From: Oscillospiraceae bacterium
GTDB lineage: Bacteria > Bacillota > Clostridia > Oscillospirales > Oscillospiraceae
Length of the DNA stretch: 64,000 bases
Assembly: GCA_017455685.1 (NCBI GenBank)
Contig: JAFSZH010000016.1
Location: 1 to 64,000, forward strand
Direction: 5' to 3'
In this document: piece after piece, positions 50,529-59,343 of the stretch
How positions within the stretch are numbered: the stretch's first letter is position 1
Layout: each line of letters begins with the position of its first letter
Notes under the pieces: generated by a model
Seen by the model: only the letters and a program-made list of their open reading frames with translations
Database searches by the model: none
Told to the model about the DNA's origin: nothing
Made by a program: the position numbers and the translations under genes

Positions 50529-51005
50529 ATGGAGGGTTTCACGGTATCCATGGCGCTCTTTGACGCCGTTCCGGTGCTGCTGTTCGGCGCCAGTATGATC
50601 ATGGTGGGGCTGACGTTTCGCCACCCGCTGTTCATTCTCGGTGCGGTGCTCAGTACCCTGGCCGGGTGCATGAAGGTGACCTGGAAGCTGATCATCGGCC
50701 TGAAAAAGAAGGACCTCCGCTGGCTGGACCGGCCTTTCGTGCCCATGCAGGCGGCAGGCTTTATGCTGATGCTGCTGTCGGTGGTCCTGTCTGTAAAAAA
50801 AATCTCCTGGGCGGGGGTTTGGAGCGCCGTAAGCTCTCTGCCCGCGGCGGCGCTGTATGTGCTGTGGCTGGTCATGCTGGGGGGTATGGTCTGGTACAAG
50901 AAAAACCGGTTCAAAAAGTATTCCGACAAAACCAACTGGGCCGCCGAGGTCATGAACACTCTGGCCCAGGGGGCGCTGTTCCTGGCCATATGGCTGTCCC
51001 GGTGA
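50529..51005 (+). CDS. Unrecognised four-helix membrane protein
   Basis: 158 residues. Four hydrophobic helices (ALFDAVPVLLFGASMIMVGL; LFILGAVLSTLAGCMKVTW; AAGFMLMLLSVVLSV; AALYVLWLVMLGGMVWY), a central basic-aromatic loop (LKKKDLRWLDRPFV) and a C-terminal segment NTLAQGALFLAIWLSR. No family recognised. Start ATG 50529 follows AAGGAGGGGCAAGGAAA. A TACAAT -10 box at about 50490 with a poor -35 may drive it. Ends in a strong terminator. It is not clearly part of the TetR set. Confidence 0.65.
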   Translation: MEGFTVSMALFDAVPVLLFGASMIMVGLTFRHPLFILGAVLSTLAGCMKVTWKLIIGLKKKDLRWLDRPFVPMQAAGFMLMLLSVVLSVKKISWAGVWSAVSSLPAAALYVLWLVMLGGMVWYKKNRFKKYSDKTNWAAEVMNTLAQGALFLAIWLSR

Positions 51006-51022
51006 AATATAAAAGCACGAAA

Positions 51023-51054
51023 AAGCCCGGAGGGTGTTCCCTCCGGGCTTTTTT
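51023..51054 (+). terminator. Terminator after the four-helix protein gene
   Basis: AAGCCCGGAGGG (51023-51034), loop TGTT, CCCTCCGGGCTT (51039-51050), then TTTT. Confidence 0.92.
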
Positions 51055-51084
51055 CATGCCCCGGGGCGGGGAAAACGCCCTCTG

Positions 51085-51122
51085 TTAATGCGGTCTTAAT
51101 CCCGGCGGAGAGCGGCTTAACG
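51085..51122 (+). promoter_or_regulatory. TTAA direct repeats upstream of the K+ uptake operon
   Basis: TTAAT at 51085 and 51096 (11-base spacing) and TTAAC at 51117 (21 bases further, two turns). OmpR/KdpE-type regulators bind direct repeats with about one-turn spacing. A possible -10 (TATGCT near 51132) follows. The site would let the KdpE-like protein encoded in the same gene run control it. Confidence 0.4.
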
Positions 51123-51180
51123 CCATCTTTGTATGCTTTGATCTATGATAAGGCCGAAAAAGAAAGGAGGACGGGGCGTC

Positions 51181-52515
51181 ATGGACGGGAAGGTGCCGGG
51201 AATACGGTTGTCATCCTTCCAGATCATCATCGCGGGCTTTCTGGCCGTGATCCTGATCGGGGCGGTGCTGCTGACCCTGCCCGTCTCGGCGGCGGACGGC
51301 TGCCGGACGCCTGTCCCGGACGCGCTGTTCACCGCCACCTCCGCTGTGTGCGTCACGGGGCTGGTGGTCCTGGACACGGCGACCCACTGGTCGTTCTTCG
51401 GGCAGGCCGTGGTGCTGGTGCTGATACAGATCGGCGGTCTGGGGATCGTGACGGTGGCGGCAGGCATCGCGGCCGCCTCCCGGAAAAAAGTGTCCCTGCT
51501 CCAGCAGAGCATGCTGCAGGAGAGCATCTCGGCCAACCAAGTGGGCGGCATCCTGCGGCTGACGCTATTTGTCTGCGCCTTCACGATGATCGCGGAGCTG
51601 GCGGGCGCGCTTGCGCTGCTGCCGTCGTTCTGCGGCGCCTTCGGCCGGGAAGGGGTGTGGATGAGCGTTTTTCACGCCGTTTCCGCCTTCTGCAACGCGG
51701 GCTTCGACGTGATGGGCGGCAAGGCCGGGGCGTATTCCTCCCTCACCGCGTTCAGCGGCAGTCCCGGGGTCGTGATCCCCGTGTGCCTGCTGATCTTCCT
51801 CGGCGGCATCGGCTTTCTCACCTGGGACGATTTTGCCAGAAACACTCTTCACCTGAAAAGATACAGCATGCAGAGCAAAGTCATTCTCTCCACCGCGGCG
51901 GTCCTGATCCTTGTCCCGGCGGCGGTGTTCTTCTTCGGCGACTTTGCCGCCCTGCCCCGGGGGGAACGGTTCTGGGTCTCGCTGTTCCAGGCGGTCACGC
52001 CCCGGACCGCGGGCTTCAACACGGTGGATATGTCCCGCTGCACAAGCACGGGGCGGGCCGTGACGATCATCCTGATGCTGATCGGCGGCTCTCCCGGCTC
52101 CACGGCCGGCGGCATGAAGCTCACTACCGCCGCGGTGCTGCTGTCCAATGCCGCGGCGGTGGTCCGCCGCCGGAAAAGTCCGGTGCTGTTCGGACGGCGG
52201 ATCGACGAGGGCACCGTAAAAAGCGCCGCGGCCCTGCTGACGCTGTATCTTTTTCTGGCACTGGCGGGCGCTTTTATCATCAGCGCCGCGGAGGGTCTTC
52301 CCTTTGCGGTCTGCCTGTTCGAGACGGCCTCCGCCATCGGCACGGTGGGGCTGTCCCTCGGCGTCACGCCGGGGCTGGGTCCGGTCTCCCGGGCCGTGCT
52401 GATGGGGCTGATGTTTTTCGGAAGAGTCGGCGCTTTGACGCTGTTCTATGCCGCCGTCGGCGGCAGAGCGCCGGAATCGGCGCATTATCCCGTAGGAAAA
52501 ATCAACGTAGGATAA
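51181..52515 (+). CDS. ktrB: TrkH/KtrB-type potassium uptake channel subunit
   Basis: 444 residues. Four pore repeats can be picked out by their filter segments: SAVCVTGLVV, AFCNAGFDVM, TPRTAGFNTVDM and SAIGTVGLSLG, each with the selectivity Gly. Length is that of KtrB rather than TrkH. It lets K+ (or Na+/K+) enter the cell; gating is by the cytoplasmic ring encoded next. AAGGAGG lies nine bases before ATG 51181. Confidence 0.93.
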   Translation: MDGKVPGIRLSSFQIIIAGFLAVILIGAVLLTLPVSAADGCRTPVPDALFTATSAVCVTGLVVLDTATHWSFFGQAVVLVLIQIGGLGIVTVAAGIAAASRKKVSLLQQSMLQESISANQVGGILRLTLFVCAFTMIAELAGALALLPSFCGAFGREGVWMSVFHAVSAFCNAGFDVMGGKAGAYSSLTAFSGSPGVVIPVCLLIFLGGIGFLTWDDFARNTLHLKRYSMQSKVILSTAAVLILVPAAVFFFGDFAALPRGERFWVSLFQAVTPRTAGFNTVDMSRCTSTGRAVTIILMLIGGSPGSTAGGMKLTTAAVLLSNAAAVVRRRKSPVLFGRRIDEGTVKSAAALLTLYLFLALAGAFIISAAEGLPFAVCLFETASAIGTVGLSLGVTPGLGPVSRAVLMGLMFFGRVGALTLFYAAVGGRAPESAHYPVGKINVG

Positions 52516-52528
52516 GGGGGTTTTCACC

Positions 52529-53176
52529 ATGAAATCCATTCTGCTGATCGGCACCAACCGCTTCGGAACGCTCCTGGCCAGACAGTTCCACGAGATGGGC
52601 CAGCAGGTCAGGGCCGTGGACAAGAATGAAGAGCGCATCAACCGTATCCTGCCGCTGGTGACGGACGCCCAGATCGGCGACAGCACCAACCGGGCCTTCC
52701 TCCGGTCTTTGGGCGTGAGCAGCTACGACGTGTGCATCGTCACCATCGGCAGCGATTTTCAGAGTTCTCTGGAGACCACCGCGCTGCTCAAGGAGCTGGG
52801 AGGAAAGCTGGTGGTCTCCCGGGCGGACCGGGAGATCCAGGCCCAGTTCCTGCTGCGCAACGGCGCCGACGAGGTGATCAACCCGGAGAAGCAGATCGCG
52901 GAGTGGGCCGCCATTCGCTATGCATCCGACCACGTGCTGGATTATATCAAGCTGGACGACGAGAACGCCATTTTCGAGGTCTCCGTGCCCGAGGAATGGA
53001 CGGGCAAGACTGTCGACAGGATCGATATCCGAAAGAAATACGGCATCAACATCCTGGCGATAAAGGAAAACGGGGTCATGAAGATCCCCGTCACGCCGGA
53101 CACCGTTCTCAACGGCAAAAAAACGCTGCTCGTCCTGGGAAACCAGAAGGCGATCCGGAAATGCTTCCGGATGTGA
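52529..53176 (+). CDS. ktrA: TrkA/KtrA-type regulatory subunit
   Basis: 215 residues. RCK-N domain with ILLIGTNRFGTLLARQFHEM (nucleotide-binding; usual G-x-G-x-x-G is GTNRFG), VDKNEERINRIL and a C-terminal RCK-C domain (YASDHVLDYIKLDDENAIFE...). Binds ATP/ADP or c-di-AMP-like ligands and opens or closes the KtrB pore. It lies 13 bases after ktrB. Confidence 0.93.
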   Translation: MKSILLIGTNRFGTLLARQFHEMGQQVRAVDKNEERINRILPLVTDAQIGDSTNRAFLRSLGVSSYDVCIVTIGSDFQSSLETTALLKELGGKLVVSRADREIQAQFLLRNGADEVINPEKQIAEWAAIRYASDHVLDYIKLDDENAIFEVSVPEEWTGKTVDRIDIRKKYGINILAIKENGVMKIPVTPDTVLNGKKTLLVLGNQKAIRKCFRM

Positions 53177-53246
53177 CCGCGCGGGTATTCTTTTTGCAAA
53201 ACGCATGGTATAATGGGAAAAAAGCAGCGTGAAAGGAGGCCGTGAC

Positions 53247-55223
53247 GTGGACAGACATACCGAAAGCGGCGAGCATATCCTGGTCTGTATCTCGCCTTCC
53301 CCCTCCAATCCGAAGGTCATTTCGGCGGCGGCCCGGATGGCGGACGCCTTTCAGGCGGCTCTGACGGCGATCTACGTCAGGCCCACGAATTACGAAGCGC
53401 TCTCCGAGGAGGACCGGGCCCGTCTGCAGAACAACATCCGCTTCGCGGAGCGCAGCGGCGCGTCCGTCACCACCATCATCGGAGACGACGTCCCCGCCCA
53501 GGTCGCGGAGTACGCGCATATCTCCGGCACCACAAAGATCGTGGTGGGTCGGAGCGGCATCCGGCGCCGGCATTTCTGGAGCAAGCCGCCTCTGACGGAG
53601 CAGATCATCCTCAACGCCCCGGACGTGGACGTGTATATCATCCCGGATTCCGCCGCGGACCTCAAGCAGCGGAAGGAGTCCTCCCCCGTCTCCGAGTCCA
53701 TGCGCCCGACGTTGAAGGAAGCCGTCTACACTCTGCTGCTTTTGCTGGCGGCCACGCTGCTGGGGCTGGTCTTCACCCGCTTCGGCTTCTCGGAAGCGAA
53801 CATCATCACCGTGTTCATTCTGGGCGTGCTGGTCATTTCCGTGGTCACCATCAACCCGCTTTTCAGCGTCGTGGGCTCTCTGGCGGGGGTGCTGCTGTTC
53901 AACTGGTTTTTCATCGACCCGAAATTCAGCTTTCACACCTACGAGGCCGAGTATGCCGTCACCTTTGCCATCATGCTGACGTCCTCTCTGATCACCGGCA
54001 CGCTGGCCAACCGCCTGAAGCAGAACGCCCGTCAGTCCGCCCGGGAGGCGTTCCGGACGAAAGTGCTGCTGGACACCAACCAGCTCCTGCAGAAGGCGGA
54101 GCGCCCCGCCGAGGTGCTGCAGACCACCGCCCGCCAGATCATCACGCTGCTGAACCGGGATATCGTGATCTATCCCCGGGACGCGGGCGGCCCTCTGGCC
54201 GAGGGGACGGTGTTCCGGGCCGACGGCTCCGACGCGGACGCCGGCACGCCGGACGAGAACGAAAAGGAGATCGCCGGGTGGGTGTTCTCCCACCAACGGT
54301 CCGCCGGTTTCCGGATGGAGCAGTATGAAACGGCGCGGTCCCAGTACCACGCCATCTGTCTGAACGGATACTGCTGCGGCGTGATCGCCATCCGGCTGGA
54401 CCGGGTCCCTCTGGAGCCCTTTGAAAACAGCATCGTCACTTCCATTCTGGGCGAGTGCGCCCTGGCGCTGGAGAATCTGCGCAACGCCGAGGAAAAGGAA
54501 CGCGCCGACCTGATGGTGCGCAACGAGCAGCTCCGCTCCAATCTGCTCCGCTCCGTCTCCCACGACATCCGCACGCCGCTGACGTCCATCTCCGGCAACG
54601 CCAGCAACCTGCTGACCCATTACCGGCAGCTGGACGACGAGACCAAAGAACAGATCTTCTCCGACATTTACGACGACGCCGAGTGGCTGATCGATCTGGT
54701 GGAAAACCTGCTGTCCATCTCCCGCATCGAGAACGGCCAGATGGAGCTCCACCTCTCCTCGGAGGTCATGGGGGACGTGATCGAGGAGGCGATCCGGCAC
54801 GCGGACAGGAACGCCGCCCGGCACACCCTCACCGTGCGCCACGCCGACGAGATCCTGTTGGTGGACATGGACGCCCGGCTCATCATGCAGGTGCTGATCA
54901 ACCTCATCAACAACGCCGTCAAGAACACGCCGGAGGGCTCCCGCATCACCATCGAGAGCCGGCGGGAGAGCGCCGAGGCCGTGGTGACGGTCCGGGACGA
55001 CGGGCCGGGGATCCCGGACGAGATCAAGCCCCACGTGTTCGAGATGTTCTACACCGGCCAGAACAAGGTGGCCGACGGGCGCCGGGGCATGGGGTTGGGC
55101 CTGGCGCTGTGCAAATCCATCGTGGAGGCCCACCACGGGGCCATCACGCTGACGGACAACGAGCCCAGCGGATGCTGTTTTACCGTTTCACTGCCGATGA
55201 AAGAGGTGCAAGTCCATGAATAG
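53247..55223 (+). CDS. KdpD-like sensor histidine kinase without the N-terminal KdpD domain
   Basis: 658 residues. It begins directly with the universal-stress-like domain of KdpD (HILVCISPSPSNPKVISAAA ... GTTKIVVGRSGIRRRHFW), followed by four closely spaced helices (DUF4118, ~155-250), a GAF-like region, the histidine box RSVSHDIRTPLTS (His439) and an ATPase domain with N (INLINNAVKN), G1 (VRDDGPGIP) and G2 (GMGLGLALCKSI) boxes. Full KdpD has an extra ~220-residue N-terminal ATP-binding domain, missing here. GTG 53247 follows AAGGAGG. It is joined to the regulator gene by an eight-base overlap. No kdpFABC genes are near; ktrAB precede instead. Confidence 0.92.
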   Translation: MDRHTESGEHILVCISPSPSNPKVISAAARMADAFQAALTAIYVRPTNYEALSEEDRARLQNNIRFAERSGASVTTIIGDDVPAQVAEYAHISGTTKIVVGRSGIRRRHFWSKPPLTEQIILNAPDVDVYIIPDSAADLKQRKESSPVSESMRPTLKEAVYTLLLLLAATLLGLVFTRFGFSEANIITVFILGVLVISVVTINPLFSVVGSLAGVLLFNWFFIDPKFSFHTYEAEYAVTFAIMLTSSLITGTLANRLKQNARQSAREAFRTKVLLDTNQLLQKAERPAEVLQTTARQIITLLNRDIVIYPRDAGGPLAEGTVFRADGSDADAGTPDENEKEIAGWVFSHQRSAGFRMEQYETARSQYHAICLNGYCCGVIAIRLDRVPLEPFENSIVTSILGECALALENLRNAEEKERADLMVRNEQLRSNLLRSVSHDIRTPLTSISGNASNLLTHYRQLDDETKEQIFSDIYDDAEWLIDLVENLLSISRIENGQMELHLSSEVMGDVIEEAIRHADRNAARHTLTVRHADEILLVDMDARLIMQVLINLINNAVKNTPEGSRITIESRRESAEAVVTVRDDGPGIPDEIKPHVFEMFYTGQNKVADGRRGMGLGLALCKSIVEAHHGAITLTDNEPSGCCFTVSLPMKEVQVHE

Positions 55224-55917
55224 TCCCGTTGTTCTTGTGACCGAGGACGACGCCCCCGTGCGGAATCTGATCGTCACCACGCTGAAGACCCACGAATACC
55301 GGTATCTGACCGCAAACAACGGCGCCGAGGCGGTGATGATGGCGTCCTCCCATAACCCGGACGTTCTGTTCCTGGACCTGGGGCTGCCGGATATGGACGG
55401 CATCGACGTGATCCGCCAGATCCGGAGCTGGTCCAATATGCCGATCATCGTCATCAGCGCCCGCAGCGACGACGCGGACAAGATCGAAGCCCTCGACGCG
55501 GGAGCGGACGACTATCTGACCAAGCCGTTTTCCGTGGAGGAGCTGCTGGCCCGTCTGCGGGTGACGATCCGGCGGCTGGCGCTCATCAGCGCCGACAAGG
55601 GCGCAGACCGCTCCGTCTACGCCAATGGGAAGCTGACGATCGACTTCTCCGCGGGCGTGGCCTGTCTGGACGGGGAGGAGCTGAAGCTCACCTCCATGGA
55701 ATACAAACTGCTGTGCCTTCTCGCCCGGAACACGGGAAAGGTGCTGACCCATACCTACATCACCCAGAGCATCTGGGGCCGGAGCTGGGACAACGACGTG
55801 GCCTCCCTCCGGGTCTTCATGACCACGCTGCGGAAAAAGATCGAGCCCCGGCCGGACTCTCCGAAATACATTCAGACGCATATCGGCATCGGCTACAGGA
55901 TGCTGAAGGTCGATTAG
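55216..55917 (+). CDS. kdpE: KdpE-like response regulator
   Basis: 233 residues. Receiver domain with VTEDDAP acidic pair, phospho-acceptor Asp54 in FLDLGLPDMDG and the conserved Lys in TKPF; then an OmpR-type winged helix (LTSMEYKLLCLLARNTGKVL ... LRVFMTTLRKKIEPRP). Partner of the preceding kinase. Possible target: the TTAA repeats before ktrB. A strong terminator follows. Confidence 0.94.
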   Translation: MNSPVVLVTEDDAPVRNLIVTTLKTHEYRYLTANNGAEAVMMASSHNPDVLFLDLGLPDMDGIDVIRQIRSWSNMPIIVISARSDDADKIEALDAGADDYLTKPFSVEELLARLRVTIRRLALISADKGADRSVYANGKLTIDFSAGVACLDGEELKLTSMEYKLLCLLARNTGKVLTHTYITQSIWGRSWDNDVASLRVFMTTLRKKIEPRPDSPKYIQTHIGIGYRMLKVD

Positions 55918-55932
55918 CCCGCCGGACAGAAA

Positions 55933-55972
55933 AAGGACCGGCATGATCCGAGGATCATGCCGGTCCTTTTTT
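55933..55972. terminator. Bidirectional terminator between kdpE and murI
   Basis: AAGGACCGGCATGATCC (55933-55949) faces GGATCATGCCGGTCCTT (55952-55968), with A4 before and TTTTTT after. Confidence 0.92.
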
Positions 55973-55980
55973 CGATTTGA

Positions 55981-56766
55981 TCACGTATCCAGTCCGGTGA
56001 CCTGAATGCTGTCCGCGTCCAGCTCCGGGTCCATCACCCGCACCAGCTCCGTGAAGGCGGCGCTGTGCTCCGTGACGAAGTATTCGGTGCGGCCCTCTCC
56101 CGCCGCGCCGGAAAAGGCCGGTCCCAGGTCCTGCGCCAGGGCCTCCCCCGGGTCCACCAGCGTCACGCCGGGCAGCAGCCTGGCAAAGGCGGCGCGGTAC
56201 ACCGGATAGTGGGTGCAGCCCATGATCAGCGTGTCGATATCCTTCCCCGCAAAGGCGGACAGATACCGTCCGCAGATGATCCCGGCCACCGGGTCGTCGG
56301 GGGCCACGGCGTTTTCCACCAGCGGCACGATCAGCGGACAGGCCCGGGAGATCACCTGAAGATCCTCCCGCTCCCGGCGGAGAGAGCGCTCGAACGCCCC
56401 GCTCCTGATCGTGGCGGCGGTGCCGATGACGCCCACGGAGCCGGTTTTCGTCAGCGCGGCGGCCCGGCGGGCGGCGCTGTCGATGACGCCGAAGATCGGC
56501 ACGTCGAACCTCTGGCGCAGATAATCCAGGGAGTTGGAGCTCACCGTGCCGCAGGCCACCACTACCGCGTCCACCCGGCGGTGGAGCAGAAATTCCACGT
56601 CCTCCCGGGCATAGCGGTTGATGGTCTCCGGGCTGCGCCCGCCGTAGGGCACCCGGGCCGTGTCCCCCAGATAGACCATGTCCGGCCGGGGAAAGGCCGC
56701 GCGCAGCTGCCGCAGGACGGTCAGGCCGCCCATGCCGCTGTCAAACACCCCGATGCGTTCGATCAT
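55981..56766 (-). CDS. murI: Glutamate racemase
   Basis: 261 residues. GVFDSGMGGLTVLRQL (Asp near residue 8), GDTARVPYGGRS and GCTHYPV with the second catalytic Cys are intact. The first catalytic Cys lies in VACGTVSSNS, where most racemases read ACNTAS; the Asn-to-Gly change also occurs, as I recall, in other Clostridia. Makes D-glutamate for peptidoglycan. It follows 21 bases after the MATE gene's end on the same strand and could share its transcript. Confidence 0.92.
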   Translation of the reverse strand: MIERIGVFDSGMGGLTVLRQLRAAFPRPDMVYLGDTARVPYGGRSPETINRYAREDVEFLLHRRVDAVVVACGTVSSNSLDYLRQRFDVPIFGVIDSAARRAAALTKTGSVGVIGTAATIRSGAFERSLRREREDLQVISRACPLIVPLVENAVAPDDPVAGIICGRYLSAFAGKDIDTLIMGCTHYPVYRAAFARLLPGVTLVDPGEALAQDLGPAFSGAAGEGRTEYFVTEHSAAFTELVRVMDPELDADSIQVTGLDT

Positions 56767-56787
56767 TTTCTCACCTCAAACGTCAGT

Positions 56788-58194
56788 TTACTTCGATCCC
56801 GTCCCGGAGACAGCCGGGCTTTTCACCAGGTTGCGCACCCAGATCCCCTTGTGGACCAGTATCAGGCCCACCGCGAGCTTGATAAGGTCCGCCAGCATCA
56901 CCAGCAGATATACCCACAGCAGACCCAGGGACGTATAGTGGATCAGCGCGAAGGCCAGCGGCACCGACACTGCCCAGGTAAAGCCGCTGTCAAAGGCCAT
57001 GGTGATATAGGTCCTTCCTCCGGCCCGGAGAGTCCAGTAGGAGCACATACCGATGGCGTGATTGGGCATGGAAAAGGCCATGATGATCAACAGTCCCGTG
57101 GCCAGCGCCATGATGGAAGGCTCCGTCCGGTACAGCCGCGGCACCCAGGGGGCCGCTAGGAGCATCACCGCGTCCACGGCGGCGCTGGCGGCGGTGGCCA
57201 GGGCGATGAGCTGAACGCTCTCCCGCCGGGCCCGGTCGTATTCCTCCGCCCCCAGCAGGTTGCCCAGGATGATGCCCACGATGTTGCCCATGGTGAAGAG
57301 CACCGTGTTGAAGAAGTTGGCCGCCGTGTTGGCGATGTTCAGCGCCGCCACCGCCTCCAGTCCCCGGTAGGAGTAGCACTGGGTCAGTATGGTCATGCCC
57401 ATGGACCAGAACATCTCGTTGACCAGCAGGGGGAGACTCTTTTTGAAGATCTCTCCGGCCAGCTTCCGTGGCAGGCCCAGCCGGGCGTACAGGCCCCGGA
57501 CAAACTCCGGCGGCTCCTTTTTCCCATGGGTGCCCAGCAATATCAGTCCCAGCTCCACGTACCGGGCCAGCACCGTGGCCCACGCGGCGCCCCGGACTCC
57601 CATGACGGGAAAGCCCAGCTTGCCGTAGATCAGCAGATAGTTGAACACCAGGTTCACCAGGATGGAGACCACGCTGGCCCGCATGGGCAGGCGGTTGTCC
57701 CCGGTGACCCGGAGGATGCTCACGTAGGCGTTGGTCAGCGCGAAGGGAAACAGCCCCCAGAGCATGATGTTCAGATACGCCCTGCCCTCGGAGAGCGTCG
57801 CAGCCAGGTCTCCCGCGCCGCCGGCGTCGTGAAGGAAGGCTCCGATGAACCGCTCGCCCCACAGCACCAGCACCGCGCTGCCTGCCAGGAAGAAGCCCGC
57901 GGACAGCAGCAGGTTGAAGCGCAGGGCGTGGCGCACGCCCTGCGTGTCCCGCCGTCCGTGGAACTGGGCGGCGAAAATGGATGCGCCCCCGCAGCCGCCG
58001 AACAGGCAGAGGTTGTACACGAACAGGATCTGGTTGACGATGCTGACCCCGGACATGGATTCCGTGCCGATGCGGCCCACCATCAGATTGTCCAGCAGGT
58101 TCACGAAGGTGGAGACCGCGTTCTGCAGCAGCAGCGGCAGGGCCAGCAGCGCCACGGTGCGGTAGAATTCTTTTGTTCCGATGAGTTTTTTCAT
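56788..58194 (-). CDS. MATE family efflux transporter
   Basis: 468 residues, twelve helices. FYRTVALLALPLLLQNAVST, NLLDNLMVGRIGTESMSGVS and ANTAANFFNTVLFTMGNIVG are MATE signatures; the second half repeats the first. Exports cationic compounds by Na+ or H+ antiport. I chose ATG 58194 from the family alignment; the Shine-Dalgarno site is poor. An ATG 15 codons upstream sits in a hairpin and is unlikely. Substrate unknown. Confidence 0.88.
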   Translation of the reverse strand: MKKLIGTKEFYRTVALLALPLLLQNAVSTFVNLLDNLMVGRIGTESMSGVSIVNQILFVYNLCLFGGCGGASIFAAQFHGRRDTQGVRHALRFNLLLSAGFFLAGSAVLVLWGERFIGAFLHDAGGAGDLAATLSEGRAYLNIMLWGLFPFALTNAYVSILRVTGDNRLPMRASVVSILVNLVFNYLLIYGKLGFPVMGVRGAAWATVLARYVELGLILLGTHGKKEPPEFVRGLYARLGLPRKLAGEIFKKSLPLLVNEMFWSMGMTILTQCYSYRGLEAVAALNIANTAANFFNTVLFTMGNIVGIILGNLLGAEEYDRARRESVQLIALATAASAAVDAVMLLAAPWVPRLYRTEPSIMALATGLLIIMAFSMPNHAIGMCSYWTLRAGGRTYITMAFDSGFTWAVSVPLAFALIHYTSLGLLWVYLLVMLADLIKLAVGLILVHKGIWVRNLVKSPAVSGTGSK

Positions 58195-58207
58195 AGGGTT
58201 ATAAAGT

Positions 58208-58233
58208 GCGGCATCCCCGTGGGGGATGCCGCA
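58208..58233 (-). terminator. Hairpin between pfkA and the MATE gene
   Basis: GCGGCATCCCC (58208-58218) faces GGGGATGCCGC, on the minus strand followed by CACTTTATAA. The T run is short, so some readthrough into the MATE gene is likely. Confidence 0.6.
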
Positions 58234-58259
58234 GCGCATTCATTTTGCTTCGGCCGGGA

Positions 58260-59252
58260 TCAGTGTCTGATCTTGGGATAGGAGGTGTTGATGCGGAAGC
58301 AGGCGTCGTACATCTCCTGGTCCAGGGTGCGCTCCATGGTCAGCGCTTCCTCGATGTCCATGTCCTCGAACCGGCCGTTCCGGGCCACGATGACGCGGCT
58401 GTTGGCGTCGGAGCGCAGCACGTCCACCGCCCGAACGCCCATCATGGCGGCGGACACCCGGTCCCGTCCGTTGGGGGCGCCGCCCCGCTGGATGTAGCCC
58501 AGCACGGTGACGCGGGTCTCCAGTCCGGTGGATTCTTCGATCTGCCGGGCATAGGAGTTGACGTAGCCCACGCCCTCGGCGATGACCACGATGTGGTGTC
58601 TCCGGCCGTGGATGTTGCCCCGGCGGATCACGTCGATAACGTCGTGCTCCAGGTCGGTCTCCCGCTCCGGCAGCAGCACGGCGGAAGCGCCGGCGGCCAC
58701 GCCCACGTACAGCGCCAGATGACCGGCGTTGCGGCCCATGACCTCCACCACGGAGACACGGTCGTGGCTCTGCCCGGTGTCCCGGAGCTTGTCGATGGCC
58801 TCGATGGCCGTGTTGCAGGCGGTGTCGAAGCCGATGGTGTACTCGGTGCAGCCCATGTCGTTGTCGATGGTGGCGGGGATGCCCACCACGCGGACACCCA
58901 GCCGGGACAGCTCCAGCGCGCCCCGGAAGGTGCCGTCGCCGCCGATGCAGATCAGGCCGTCGATGCCCAGATACTTGCAGACCTGGGCCGCCTTCTTGAG
59001 GCCCTCCTCGGTGCGGAACTCCTGGCTGCGGGCGGTGTACAGAATGGTGCCGCCCCGACGGCTGATGCCGTCCACGTCGCTGCCGGTGAGCTCAAAAACG
59101 TCACCGTTGATCAGGCCCGCATAGCCCCGGCGAATACCGATGCAGGCGATGTTGGCCGAAGTGGCAGCCCGCACAGCGGCACGGATCGCAGGGTTCATGC
59201 CCGGCGCGTCGCCGCCGCTGGTGAGGATACCGATCCTCTGTGCTCCCGCCAT
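58260..59252 (-). CDS. pfkA: ATP-dependent 6-phosphofructokinase
   Basis: 330 residues. IGILTSGGDAPGMN (ATP site start), CIGGDGTFRGA with Gly after GGD (ATP- rather than PPi-dependent type), PATIDNDM with the catalytic Asp and EVMGRNAGHLAL are all present. Commits fructose 6-phosphate to glycolysis. Preceded by a good promoter (59294-59322). Confidence 0.95.
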   Translation of the reverse strand: MAGAQRIGILTSGGDAPGMNPAIRAAVRAATSANIACIGIRRGYAGLINGDVFELTGSDVDGISRRGGTILYTARSQEFRTEEGLKKAAQVCKYLGIDGLICIGGDGTFRGALELSRLGVRVVGIPATIDNDMGCTEYTIGFDTACNTAIEAIDKLRDTGQSHDRVSVVEVMGRNAGHLALYVGVAAGASAVLLPERETDLEHDVIDVIRRGNIHGRRHHIVVIAEGVGYVNSYARQIEESTGLETRVTVLGYIQRGGAPNGRDRVSAAMMGVRAVDVLRSDANSRVIVARNGRFEDMDIEEALTMERTLDQEMYDACFRINTSYPKIRH

Positions 59253-59293
59253 AAATGATCACTCTCTTCCGTAAATAAGATTTTTCCCAAGCA

Positions 59294-59322
59294 AATATAA
59301 TACGAACCGGCTCTTTTTGCAA
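59294..59322 (-). promoter_or_regulatory. Promoter of pfkA
   Basis: Minus strand TTGCAA (59322-59317), 17 bases, TATATT (59299-59294), about 41 bases before the start codon. Confidence 0.78.
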
Positions 59323-59343
59323 GGTTTGAGGAAAACTTTTTCC

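Noticed and set aside
53109..55136. 675-codon minus-strand open frame opposite the KdpD-like kinase
   Set aside because: Antisense shadow in GC-rich coding DNA with no recognisable domain.
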